Shown piece by piece: positions 52,395 to 60,676 of a DNA stretch of 64,000 bases. The stretch is from positions 1-64,000 of the forward strand of contig JACRLG010000014.1 of assembly GCA_016235345.1 (NCBI GenBank), read 5' to 3'. A model generated the notes under the pieces. It did not search any database. It saw nothing but the letters and a program-made list of their open reading frames with translations, and had not been told where the DNA came from. The position numbers were made by a program, and so were the translations under genes. This stretch comes from Deltaproteobacteria bacterium. GTDB taxonomy: Bacteria > Desulfobacterota > Desulfobacteria > Desulfobacterales > Desulfatibacillaceae. Each line of letters opens with the position of its first letter. Positions within the stretch are counted from its first letter, which is position 1.

Positions 52395-54356
52395 TTAAGG
52401 GGCCTCTATGCCGAGACGAGCGAGGGTCCCCGCCGTGGGTATGCCCGTGCGGTCGTCCCATCCGAACTCGGCCCAGTAGTTTGACGCAAGGGTCTCCAGG
52501 GGAACACTGCGCCCAGCGTTGGCCCCTTCAGTCTGGGGCGGGCGTCCGAGAGCGCGGTTGTTGATTTTGACATCGGCAGGCATCACCTTGTGACGCACGT
52601 TGAAGGCCTGGCGTATGGTCTGGATGCGCTCGCCTATTTCTATGTATTCCTCCGGGGTCTTGTTCCAGCCCGTGGCCGCGTTCAGCCAGTCAAAGAAGCG
52701 GATGCGTTTGGCCCCGATAAAGGAGCCGAAAAGGCAGCCGCCCGCCCCGTTGATCACGTTCATGTAGCTGGAGCACATCTTGCTCATCACGGCCTGATCC
52801 TTGCCGCTCCGGTACTTTAAGCTCTTGGGGTAGAAGAGCCAGGGCTTGGGGAGGCCCTTTATCACCTTCCAGAGCTGGAACATCTCATAATAGAGGTAGG
52901 AACCTATGGTGTGCTTGCCCGGCGCGGGTTCGGCAACATAGGCAAGGCCGAACCCCGGATCGTTCCTGGAATCATGCATGGGAAGCTCCTGGCCGCCAGC
53001 GCAGACGGCGTAGTCATCGGAGCATTTGCCCAGCTTCCGGGCTGCGGCGGCTGAGCCGTCGGCCAGAAGGTCGCCTATGCCCTCGCGCTTCACCATCATC
53101 TCCACCAGGGACTTTATGGCTTCGGTCTTGCCCCAGCCCAGGACGAGGCCGTCGGTGTCCTTTTCGTTTATGATGCCCCGCTCGAAGCATTCTATGGCGA
53201 ATGCCACAGCCCCGCCGCAGGAGATGGTGTCCATGCCCGCGCGGTTCAAAACCTCGTTCAGATAGAAGATGCTTTCCGCGTCCTCGTTCATGAGAAGGCC
53301 GCCAAGGGCCAGCACGGTTTCGTATTCGGGCTTGTGGGTATGGGTGAATTTGCCCGTCATGGAGCAAATTCCGCCGCAGCCCAAGGGGCAGGAAAAGCAG
53401 TGGTACTTTTTCGTCTCGCGGGCCGTGAACACGTCCGGGTTGACCGAAAAGGATTTGAGCGCCCCGAAATCCTTGTTGGAGCCCTTCCAGTTCTTGATTG
53501 GGCTGTCGCCCATTTCGATGGACACCTGGTTCATGGCCACGGTGCCCCATTTTTTGAGCATGACCTTGTAGAGCATTCCGTCCTGGGCCATGCCGGTGGG
53601 AAGGATGCGAAGGAGAGCGCCCACCGGGAAGGTTGCGGTTCCCGGCAGAAAGGGCGGCTGAAACTGCACCCACTTGTTGGTGGCGGCGGAAAGGGCCTTC
53701 ATTTTTTCCTTGTCAGCCGCCTCGATCTTGGCAGTGCCGGAAACCACCACGGCCTTCAATTTCTTGGAGCCCATCACGGCACCCAGGCCGGAGCGGGCCG
53801 CCATGCGTCCGCCGTCGTTGGAAACCCCCGCGATGAGCGAGAGCTTCTCGCCAGCAGGGCCGATGCAGGCCACCTTGGGCTTCTTGTTGCCGGTTGCCCT
53901 GGACTGAAGGGCTTCCTCGGTCTCAACAGTGTCCTTGCCCCAGAGGTCGGAGGCGTCCTTCAAGGCCGCCTTGCCGCCGGAGACTTCGAGATACACTGGC
54001 TTTTTGCTGATGCCGGTGAAGAAGAAGCCGTCGTAGCCGCTCCGCTTTATGGCCGGTGAAAAATCTCCGCCGCAGTTGGCGTCGCCCCATCCGCCCGTGA
54101 GCGGGCTTTTGCCAACCACCATCCAGCGGCCCGTGAAAAGGCTTCCGGTGCCCGTAAGAAGCCCGGAGACGATGCCCAGCATGTTGTCCGGGCCAAGCGG
54201 ATCCGCGCCCGCCGGGATGTTCTTATAAAGCATGTAAGCGCCAAGGCCCATGCCGGAAAGGTAGTTTTCGTAAACCTCGTCTGGAATGATCTCGTCTTTG
54301 ATCTCGCCGGTGGTTAGATTCACCACTAAAACCTTGCCCATGTATCCCTTGGCCAT
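52395..54356 (-). CDS. Tungsten-dependent aldehyde:ferredoxin oxidoreductase
   Basis: A 653-residue AOR-family enzyme, slightly longer than the ~605 residues of the archaeal type. The N-terminal domain holds the pyranopterin-binding TGRWMVVGKSPLTGGWGDANCGGDF (about 75-100). The Fe-S cluster ligands are CFSCPLGC (about 317-324), and the distal Cys is in CAGGQELPMHDSRNDPG (about 474), which also carries the second pterin-binding DSR segment. It oxidises aldehydes to acids, or the reverse, with ferredoxin in the cytoplasm. The tungsten preference is family knowledge; the substrate is not readable. It stands alone with its own terminator; no ferredoxin or MoaD-like gene is adjacent. Confidence 0.93.
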   Translation of the reverse strand: MAKGYMGKVLVVNLTTGEIKDEIIPDEVYENYLSGMGLGAYMLYKNIPAGADPLGPDNMLGIVSGLLTGTGSLFTGRWMVVGKSPLTGGWGDANCGGDFSPAIKRSGYDGFFFTGISKKPVYLEVSGGKAALKDASDLWGKDTVETEEALQSRATGNKKPKVACIGPAGEKLSLIAGVSNDGGRMAARSGLGAVMGSKKLKAVVVSGTAKIEAADKEKMKALSAATNKWVQFQPPFLPGTATFPVGALLRILPTGMAQDGMLYKVMLKKWGTVAMNQVSIEMGDSPIKNWKGSNKDFGALKSFSVNPDVFTARETKKYHCFSCPLGCGGICSMTGKFTHTHKPEYETVLALGGLLMNEDAESIFYLNEVLNRAGMDTISCGGAVAFAIECFERGIINEKDTDGLVLGWGKTEAIKSLVEMMVKREGIGDLLADGSAAAARKLGKCSDDYAVCAGGQELPMHDSRNDPGFGLAYVAEPAPGKHTIGSYLYYEMFQLWKVIKGLPKPWLFYPKSLKYRSGKDQAVMSKMCSSYMNVINGAGGCLFGSFIGAKRIRFFDWLNAATGWNKTPEEYIEIGERIQTIRQAFNVRHKVMPADVKINNRALGRPPQTEGANAGRSVPLETLASNYWAEFGWDDRTGIPTAGTLARLGIEAP

Positions 54357-54540
54357 GACCTGCCCCCTTCTTTAAGGTTAATTATTTGAAAACAGTCCGG
54401 TAAAAAATTGTATGACTATAAATCTTAGCACAAATATCGAAAAAGTCCATGAAACAGTTGATGTGCAAGAATCGATTTTTTCAGGGGAAGTCAATATGTT
54501 GCAAAAGGCATAACAACCGGAGGGCGAACGGGAGGGGGGG

Positions 54541-55233
54541 CTAATTTTGGTTTGAATCTTCATTGTCAAGCAAGTCTGCTACCTTTGCAATCAGTCTCTC
54601 CTTCAAGTTCTTGCAGGTTGAATATTCTTCATAGCCAATTTGAGCATGAATAACATCCGCTTCAGTAAACGTTCTGGGAATTTCCCCTTTAATCCACCTT
54701 TCAATCTGGTTTTGTGCTCTTTCATGCAAGGCTTCCCTGCTAGACAGGGCCTCCCGCTTTTTATACATTTGGCCTGCACTGAGCGGTAGCGGGTAGCGCC
54801 CAGCCCATACGGAGCACTTTTCAAGAATCCCGCAATAGAATTCTTCCTGATCTGATAATGTAAAATGCGCATCCTTCGCCAATTTCACCAGACAATGTCC
54901 AATGATATTTTTTGGCACTTCAGTTGCGTATGGATTGGAAAGTTTGAATTCAGCAAGGATTATACACTTCAGCAGGTTCTCAAAACCATAAGCCCATAGC
55001 ATCCTTTGGACACGGAAATTAAAGCAACCCCGTTTTACCAAGTCATCAGAGAAGAGTGCAGTCAGTTGTTCGTCGGAATGAAAAATATTTACCATCTTGC
55101 GCTGTTCAAAATGATAGAGTACCTCCGCGCTGTAGAAAAGATTTAGCGCTTCATTCCGCCAGACCTTGAGGTTTTGCAGGCAAAAAGTTTTCTCAAAATT
55201 GAATGAGTCTGACTTGTCTTCGTATTTACACAT
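54541..55233 (-). CDS. Hypothetical protein, AT-rich orphan
   Basis: A 230-residue protein with no motif I recognise. It is predicted soluble and mostly helical, rich in Cys, Glu and Lys (for example RVQRMLWAYGFENLLKCIILAEFKLSN and a C-terminal ERLIAKVADLLDNEDSNQN). Codon use and base composition are clearly more AT-rich than in its neighbours, which suggests recent acquisition. It is flanked upstream (on its strand) by the perfect GC-rich hairpin at 55308-55373. A HEPN-like helical fold is conceivable from the pattern, but I see no R-x4-6-H motif to support it. Confidence 0.6.
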   Translation of the reverse strand: MCKYEDKSDSFNFEKTFCLQNLKVWRNEALNLFYSAEVLYHFEQRKMVNIFHSDEQLTALFSDDLVKRGCFNFRVQRMLWAYGFENLLKCIILAEFKLSNPYATEVPKNIIGHCLVKLAKDAHFTLSDQEEFYCGILEKCSVWAGRYPLPLSAGQMYKKREALSSREALHERAQNQIERWIKGEIPRTFTEADVIHAQIGYEEYSTCKNLKERLIAKVADLLDNEDSNQN

Positions 55234-55307
55234 AATAGTTCCAGCCCCAGTTTAAGGGTTTATTCATAAATGTGGACATGAACTATATTTACAGCAGGGG
55301 AATTCTT

Positions 55308-55373
55308 CCTGGGAGCGCGGGCGTCCCGCCCGCTTTTACAATACAATGCGGGCGGGACGCCCGCGCTCCCAGG
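55308..55373. repeat. Perfect 26-bp GC-rich inverted repeat
   Basis: Bases 55308-55333 and 55348-55373 are perfect reverse complements around an AT-rich 14-base loop (TTTTACAATACAAT). Outside them GGGGAA (55297) and TTCCCC (55382) also pair. There is no U-tract, so it looks more like a dispersed repeat or small mobile hairpin than a terminator. It sits in the 216-bp gap between the AT-rich orphan gene and the MDR gene. Confidence 0.85.
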
Positions 55374-55449
55374 GGGATAAGTTCCCCCTCAATTTTATGT
55401 AAAAGCTAAAAATAGATGTACTTCCGCAGCTAAACGGAACGCCCCAAGG

Positions 55450-56463
55450 TTACGGCGTGATGACGATTTTTCCCATGGCGCGGCCTTCTTGCAGATGGAG
55501 CAAGGCTTCCGGGACCCGGTCAAGGGTAAAGGTGCGGTCGATGACGGGGGTGAGCTTTCCTTCTTCAAGGAGCTTCGCAAGATGGGCCATCGCCTCCCCC
55601 TTGCCGGGCATGGGAGCGCGAAAGTCCGGCAGGTGGCGGTCGAACCGCGAAAGGAAAAGGAGTTTGAAGGCCCTTGGCACGCTTCCAAAAACACGGCCGG
55701 TCGCCTTGCCGTAATGATCGTGGCCTATGAAGATGTATTTCCCGGCGGGTTTCAGAGCGCGTTTGCAGGCTTTAAGCGTCAGGTTGGAGGCCACGTCTAA
55801 TATGATGTCGAAGCGCTCACCGCTTTGGGTGAAGTCCTCCCTGTTGTAATCAATGACGCGGTCTGCGCCGAGAGAGCGGATCATCGAAAGTTTTTCGCCC
55901 TTATCCACCCCGGTCACCCGCGCTCCCCAAGCCTTGGCAAGTTGCAGGGCAATGGAGCCCACGCCGCCGCCCGCACCGTTGACCAAGACGCTCTGCCCCG
56001 GCCGGACCGGCCCGCCCATAAGGAGGTTCAAAAAGGCGATGTAGCCGGAAGTCGGAACGGATGCGGCCTGTTCAAAGGTTATGCCTTCAGGCTTTTTCGC
56101 CAGGGCGTCCTGGGGAACGGACACGTACTCGGCATAGGCTCCGCCGTTTTTCCACTGGAACTCCATGCTGGTCTCGCCAAAAATCTCGTCGCCCAACCCG
56201 AACCGGTCGACACCTTTACCCACAGACTCCACAACCCCGGCCATGTCGATTCCCGGGACCGGATTTTTGGGCCGAAGCACCCCTCCGCCCATGAGGCGAA
56301 GGACCCAGGGCCTGCCGGTCACCGCGTGCCACACGTCAGGATTTACCGAAGCGGCGCGAACCCGCACCAAGACCTCGCCATCCCCCGCGACCGGCCTGTC
56401 GATCTCCCGGATGCGCAGAACCTCGGCTGGCGGGCCGTACTTGTCCTGAACAACAGCCTTCAT
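55450..56463 (-). CDS. NAD(P)H-dependent quinone-oxidoreductase-like MDR protein
   Basis: A 337-residue medium-chain dehydrogenase/reductase. The GroES-like N-terminal half includes VLVRVRAASVNPDVWHAVTGRP and PGIDMAGVVESVGKGVDRFGLGDEIFGET. The nucleotide-binding motif VNGAGGGVGSIALQLAKAWGARVTGVD is near residue 160, with LGADRVIDY after it. The structural-zinc Cys cluster and the catalytic-zinc Cys of alcohol dehydrogenases are absent, which places it with zinc-free quinone oxidoreductase or enoyl reductase-like members. The substrate is unknown. AAAGGGA precedes the ATG. It appears to be a single-gene unit. Confidence 0.88.
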   Translation of the reverse strand: MKAVVQDKYGPPAEVLRIREIDRPVAGDGEVLVRVRAASVNPDVWHAVTGRPWVLRLMGGGVLRPKNPVPGIDMAGVVESVGKGVDRFGLGDEIFGETSMEFQWKNGGAYAEYVSVPQDALAKKPEGITFEQAASVPTSGYIAFLNLLMGGPVRPGQSVLVNGAGGGVGSIALQLAKAWGARVTGVDKGEKLSMIRSLGADRVIDYNREDFTQSGERFDIILDVASNLTLKACKRALKPAGKYIFIGHDHYGKATGRVFGSVPRAFKLLFLSRFDRHLPDFRAPMPGKGEAMAHLAKLLEEGKLTPVIDRTFTLDRVPEALLHLQEGRAMGKIVITP

Positions 56464-56599
56464 CCTATTCCCTTTTGAATGCTTAAGACATGGAAGGCAG
56501 ACGGGCCTTTCGGCAACGGCCCGTTTTGAAACGGGAACAATGCCATATATTGCGGCCCGTCAAAACGGCCAACATCGATTTTTATCAAGCTCTGCCCGG

Positions 56600-57343
56600 C
56601 TACCTGCGATCATGCGAAGCAAGCGGGGTGCGCCATTTCTCGCCGTTGAAGCTCCACTTGCCGGGGATGCCCGAACGGCGGGTGTGGACCGGGTTTTTCA
56701 CCCATTCCAGAAGCTCGGTGTAGGCATCGTAAACCCGGCGGAAGGTTGCGGCGTCGCCGTCGGCGTCCGGGTGGTGCTTCAAGGCCTGCTTTCTAAAGGC
56801 CGTCTTCACTGCGGAAAGCGGGTCCGGGCCTGAAAGGGCGTCCCTGTCTATGCACAGCACGGTGAGGAGCCTCGATCCCACCCTTGGGGAACTCTTCCTT
56901 ATCGGAAGGACTCCGGCAAGGTTTTTCGACTGGAACTCCGCCCGCTCAAGCACCACCTGGGCCGCGTGGACCCTGCACCGGCGTTTGTCGTGCTCCTTCC
57001 ACCAGGCCCGGCCAAGGTGCTCGTTCATGGAGATAAGGTCGGTGGCCGGGTCAAGCCCCGGCGTCCTTTGCCAGAAGTAGGTGAAAACCCGGTCCTGGCC
57101 CCACACCACGACGTTCAAGACAAGTGTCGTGCCCGTGAAGGAGAAGGACGCGCAGCGAGTGTTCATTGCCCTTAAAAGGCAGGCTGTTACCGTGAGCTTG
57201 TCCATAAGGCGGCGGCGGCAGTCCATGTCGCAGTAACGCCGCCTGCTCTTTTCGATCACCGCCCCGCAGGACCGGCACCGCCTTGGGCCGGTTTCGGGCC
57301 GAAATGGCGCCAGGGGGCGCAGAACCTGTTCTGGCGGTTTCAT
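56600..57343 (-). CDS. Zinc-finger and J-domain protein
   Basis: A 247-residue protein. The N-terminus has a four-Cys zinc site (C23, C26, C38, C42: CRSCGAVIEKSRRRYCDMDC). A middle domain (about 50-175) is unassigned. The C-terminus has a J-domain-like segment with DPLSAVKTAFRKQALKHHPDADGDAATFRRVYDAYTELLEWV, containing the HPD tripeptide that stimulates DnaK. The usual DYYEILG opening is replaced by SGPDPLSAV. No DnaK is in the window. The ATG at 57343 overlaps the stop of the upstream O-antigen-ligase/TPR gene (ATGA), so it is made with that membrane protein, which hints at a chaperone role in the same process. Confidence 0.78.
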   Translation of the reverse strand: MKPPEQVLRPLAPFRPETGPRRCRSCGAVIEKSRRRYCDMDCRRRLMDKLTVTACLLRAMNTRCASFSFTGTTLVLNVVVWGQDRVFTYFWQRTPGLDPATDLISMNEHLGRAWWKEHDKRRCRVHAAQVVLERAEFQSKNLAGVLPIRKSSPRVGSRLLTVLCIDRDALSGPDPLSAVKTAFRKQALKHHPDADGDAATFRRVYDAYTELLEWVKNPVHTRRSGIPGKWSFNGEKWRTPLASHDRR

Positions 57344-59841
57344 CGTATCGGTTGCGGCGCTCCCTGGGGAAACTGTGAGGGCGCGGGCGGCCCTGAGGGG
57401 CGGATGGGGGCGGCCATGGCTCCGGGAATTCCCCTGGCGGCGTTTTGGGGAACCATGTTGGGATCGAGCTGAATGGCTTTCTGGATGTGCCACGCGCCTT
57501 TCTGCGGCTCGTTCAGATACTTGGCCAGTATGAGCCCAAGCTCCTTGTGGGCCACGGCCCAGTCGGGCTTTAAAGCCAGGGCCTTTTCGAGGGAAGCCCT
57601 GGCAAGGCGGAAATTATTGGTCTGCTCGGCCATCTTGGCAACGTTGAAATGAATGAGGGGGCTGTCCGGGTTGTAGACAGCCGCGAGCTGGAAGGATTTC
57701 AGGGCCTCGGCGTGCTTGCCCTGGCGCATGAGCACGTTTCCTATGTTGTTGTAGGCCTTGTCGTAGTCGGGCTTTATGGCGAGCACGCGGTTGTAGACCT
57801 CAAGGGCCTCGTTGTAGCGCCCAAGGCTTCCGTAGGCCACGCCGATGTTCAAAAGCGCGTTCATGTGGTTGGGGTTTTCGGCGATCACCCTTTTGAGGGA
57901 TTCTATGCCCTCCTCGAACCTGCTTGTCTCGATGTAGGCCCGCCCCTTGTAGGAGTAAATCCGGACCCTCTGAGGATGGTATTTCAGGGCCACGTCCGCC
58001 CAGTGCAGAAGGCCCTCCCAGTCCCCGGCCTGCTCGGCCCCGGTCACCTTGAGATAGGCCTCGTCGGCCTTGATCCAGCGCGCGTTCTGCCAACTCCAGA
58101 AGATGAAGGCCGGAAACAGCACCACACATGCGGCAATGGCCGCTTCACGCGACAAGGATATCGTGCGGGGCGAGGTCAGGCGGCCAAAAAAGGCGGCGGC
58201 TTTCCCGAATTTTTGCGCGGGCGCGGCCTCCGCCTCCTCATGCGGCAACCTTTCCAGCCAGGCGGACAGAATTCCAAGGTAGGCCATGAAAACGAAAACC
58301 GGAACCGCCCTCTGAAAGGGAAAGCAGAACTGGGCGTTGACGCATATTCCGATAAGGGCCGCGAAGGCGGAAAGTATCATCACCCGGTCATCATGCGTAA
58401 CCTGGGTGGCTTTCATGAGACGCCGGAAAACCCCGACCACCGCAAAACCGAACCACAGGAGGAATATCACGCCCACTATGCCGAGTTCCGCGAAGGCCTG
58501 GAGAAAGTCGTTGTGGACGTTGTTAAGCTGCTGGTCCTCGGAGAAAATCTTATCAACGCTGCTTTTTCTTATGTAGAGGGGATAGACGATCTTATGGTTT
58601 GCCAGCCCCACTCCGAACCAGAAGTGATCCAGGATCATGGGGATGGTGTTTTTGTATATGGCCCACCGAAGCTCCTGGGAGGGGTCCAGGTTGGAGCGCA
58701 TGGGGGTGGCCGTGGGAGCCGGGGCCGCGCCGGAGGCTGCGGCAAGGGGGTCTGCCGTTACGGCTGGAGCGGCTGGCTCCGGGGCCTTTTCCGTCCCGAA
58801 CTTTTTGAGAGCCTCTCCGACGGTTATTCCCACCCGGTGGGAGATGTCGTCCATCTGCCAGTCAAAGCCGTATTGGGACACGTTTATCATGACCGCGAAA
58901 ACCAGGAAGGACGCCACTGCGGCCACTGCCTTCATGGGATTGACCGAGCCCTTCACGCCGTTTGCCATGATCCTCGTGACCAGGGGCGGCAGAAGATAGC
59001 AGGCCAGGAAGACCGCCTCGATGAAAACGGCTATCCAGGCGGCGCGGGTCTTGGTGTAGATCAAAAAGACGTTCATGAAGGCAAGGGCTACGGCCACCGG
59101 CCAGAAGACCACAGGACGCCTGTCCCGAAGGAAGATACCAAAACCAAGGGGAATAGTGAGAACCGCGTAATGGGCCGCCATGTTCTTGTTGGCGAAGGTT
59201 GCTGCGGGAATCACCACCTGGGGTACCCGATCAAGGCCGAAAAAAACGTCGGCGATCCTTAAATACTGAAGAACACCCAGGAGGCATACAAGCACCCCGG
59301 ACACGAAAAAAAAGACCAGGAAAAGGTAGGGATGCCTTTCATTGTCCTTTAAGACGGACGCGGTGAGCACCAGGGCCGCACCGGAAGCAGCCCATGCGTA
59401 CCAGGTCTGAATCGCGTCGAACTTGTTGGGGGACCAGGAAACCGAGATCAGCGCCCATGACACAAAAAGCAGGAAGGGCCAGAAAAAAGGTGTGAGCCTT
59501 AAGAAAAATTTGCCCGAGGAAAGGCCCAGGGCCGCCATGACTCCCAAAAAAAGAATCAGCCCGCACTGTATCCATGCCCCTTGCGGCAGATTTGCGAAAT
59601 CATAGATATCCGTGCCGATTATGAAGGGGGTCAGGGCCATGAAAACGCCGAAGGCCAGGGAAAGATAAGCCATACGGTTGTCGGTTGGGCTTTGGCCGCC
59701 GGAAGCGACCGCAATTTCAAGGCTTCTTAAAGCCTTTACTACTTCCTTCTCGCTCAAATCCAGCGCCCTGGCAATGTCCTTGGGGGTCATGGACCCCGCG
59801 TTACGCTTGATGAATTTCAGTTTTTTGTTTGAAAGTTCCAC
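57340..59841 (-). CDS. O-antigen ligase/polymerase-like membrane protein with N-terminal HTH-like segment and C-terminal TPRs
   Basis: An 833-residue protein. Residues about 10-45 (GSMTPKDIARALDLSEKEVVKALRSLE) look like a small helix-turn-helix. About eleven transmembrane helices follow (58-555). A large loop (about 330-430) contains an Ala/Pro-rich low-complexity stretch and the Wzy_C-type region HFWFGVGLANHKIVYPLY. After a further helix (about 577-597), the periplasmic C-terminus holds at least five TPR units (about 605-790: for example NALLNIGVAYGSLGRYNEALEVYNRVLAIKP). It ends in a Pro/Gln-rich tail. The WaaL/Wzy superfamily with TPRs polymerises or ligates glycans, or glycosylates proteins. 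Whether it serves the 44-52 kb glycan cluster is unknown. Confidence 0.85.
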   Translation of the reverse strand: MELSNKKLKFIKRNAGSMTPKDIARALDLSEKEVVKALRSLEIAVASGGQSPTDNRMAYLSLAFGVFMALTPFIIGTDIYDFANLPQGAWIQCGLILFLGVMAALGLSSGKFFLRLTPFFWPFLLFVSWALISVSWSPNKFDAIQTWYAWAASGAALVLTASVLKDNERHPYLFLVFFFVSGVLVCLLGVLQYLRIADVFFGLDRVPQVVIPAATFANKNMAAHYAVLTIPLGFGIFLRDRRPVVFWPVAVALAFMNVFLIYTKTRAAWIAVFIEAVFLACYLLPPLVTRIMANGVKGSVNPMKAVAAVASFLVFAVMINVSQYGFDWQMDDISHRVGITVGEALKKFGTEKAPEPAAPAVTADPLAAASGAAPAPTATPMRSNLDPSQELRWAIYKNTIPMILDHFWFGVGLANHKIVYPLYIRKSSVDKIFSEDQQLNNVHNDFLQAFAELGIVGVIFLLWFGFAVVGVFRRLMKATQVTHDDRVMILSAFAALIGICVNAQFCFPFQRAVPVFVFMAYLGILSAWLERLPHEEAEAAPAQKFGKAAAFFGRLTSPRTISLSREAAIAACVVLFPAFIFWSWQNARWIKADEAYLKVTGAEQAGDWEGLLHWADVALKYHPQRVRIYSYKGRAYIETSRFEEGIESLKRVIAENPNHMNALLNIGVAYGSLGRYNEALEVYNRVLAIKPDYDKAYNNIGNVLMRQGKHAEALKSFQLAAVYNPDSPLIHFNVAKMAEQTNNFRLARASLEKALALKPDWAVAHKELGLILAKYLNEPQKGAWHIQKAIQLDPNMVPQNAARGIPGAMAAPIRPSGPPAPSQFPQGAPQPIR

Positions 59842-60257
59842 TTTTCGCCCTCTGGTTTTTTCAATGGCGTTTCAACCCTTCCGGGACCCAAAACCGGAAA
59901 AGGGACCATATCAGAAATTATTGCTTAATTCAAAAAAGATTGAAAATCATCAGGTCTGTCGAGTTGCGGGGACCAACCAAGGCTGGAGCATATCTGAGAC
60001 CGGAAAATACTGGTGAAAGTTGAAAAGTCAAGCTGTTTACGTCCCGTTACATTTAATTCAAGAGGCTTTTTATATCGTGCATGCGATACCAACCAACCCG
60101 CACCAAGACACGACAACAGAATGCCAAGTCGGCCCATCCTGTTCTGGTTGACGTCATGGCCAGCATTTTAGAGGAAAAACGGCAAAATCTCGGATTGATT
60201 GATGTAATTGCAGGTAACGCTATCCGTGATCCGATAGTGAAAGATACATCTATTCTA
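59842..60257. other. Intergenic stretch without a convincing gene
   Basis: Composition shifts from GC-rich to AT-rich across this interval. An 85-codon frame at 60081-60338 has no family features and runs into the AT-rich zone; I do not call it. No RNA gene or repeat is seen. Confidence 0.45.
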
Positions 60258-60593
60258 TTACATTGGAATAAATGGCATAATCAGTGCAATTCCAAAAATA
60301 AAATAGCAAACATAAAAAAATATTATGGTGATAAATGATGCTATCAAAATATGTTTTGTTATTCCATATTTATTTAGTAAAATTATATTTAACAACGAAA
60401 TTATAAATAATAAAAGTTGCCATTTACGAAAATACATTATACAAAATATGGTAGGATTTGGTAAAAATGATAATTGTTGCTGTTCAATATTTATTATAAG
60501 AATATGACATATCTCAATAAAAATAACTAATGAAACAAAACCGCTAATAGTTGCCATCATTAAAAAAAATTTAATCTGATTGTTAGTATTCAT
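60258..60593 (-). CDS. Hypothetical AT-rich membrane protein
   Basis: A 111-residue protein with four hydrophobic segments (about 7-30, 35-55, 57-70 and 76-108) and little else. The ATG at 60593 is chosen because AGGA lies 8 bases upstream; an in-frame start at 60659 is also open. Base composition is far more AT-rich than the surroundings (Ile/Phe/Asn-rich protein), suggesting recent transfer. No family recognised. Such composition also makes chance frames likely, so confidence is moderate. Confidence 0.45.
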   Translation of the reverse strand: MNTNNQIKFFLMMATISGFVSLVIFIEICHILIINIEQQQLSFLPNPTIFCIMYFRKWQLLLFIISLLNIILLNKYGITKHILIASFITIIFFYVCYFIFGIALIMPFIPM

Positions 60594-60676
60594 CACAGTT
60601 ATCCTGAAATTCTCATATTTTTTATGGGCGCTTTTAAAAACCTTCGGCGATTCAATCAAATGTCGTTTCCGGGATT

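Noticed and set aside
60081-60338. An 85-codon plus-strand frame in the composition-shift region.
   Set aside because: No ribosome-binding site, no motif, and it overlaps the better-supported minus-strand membrane gene.
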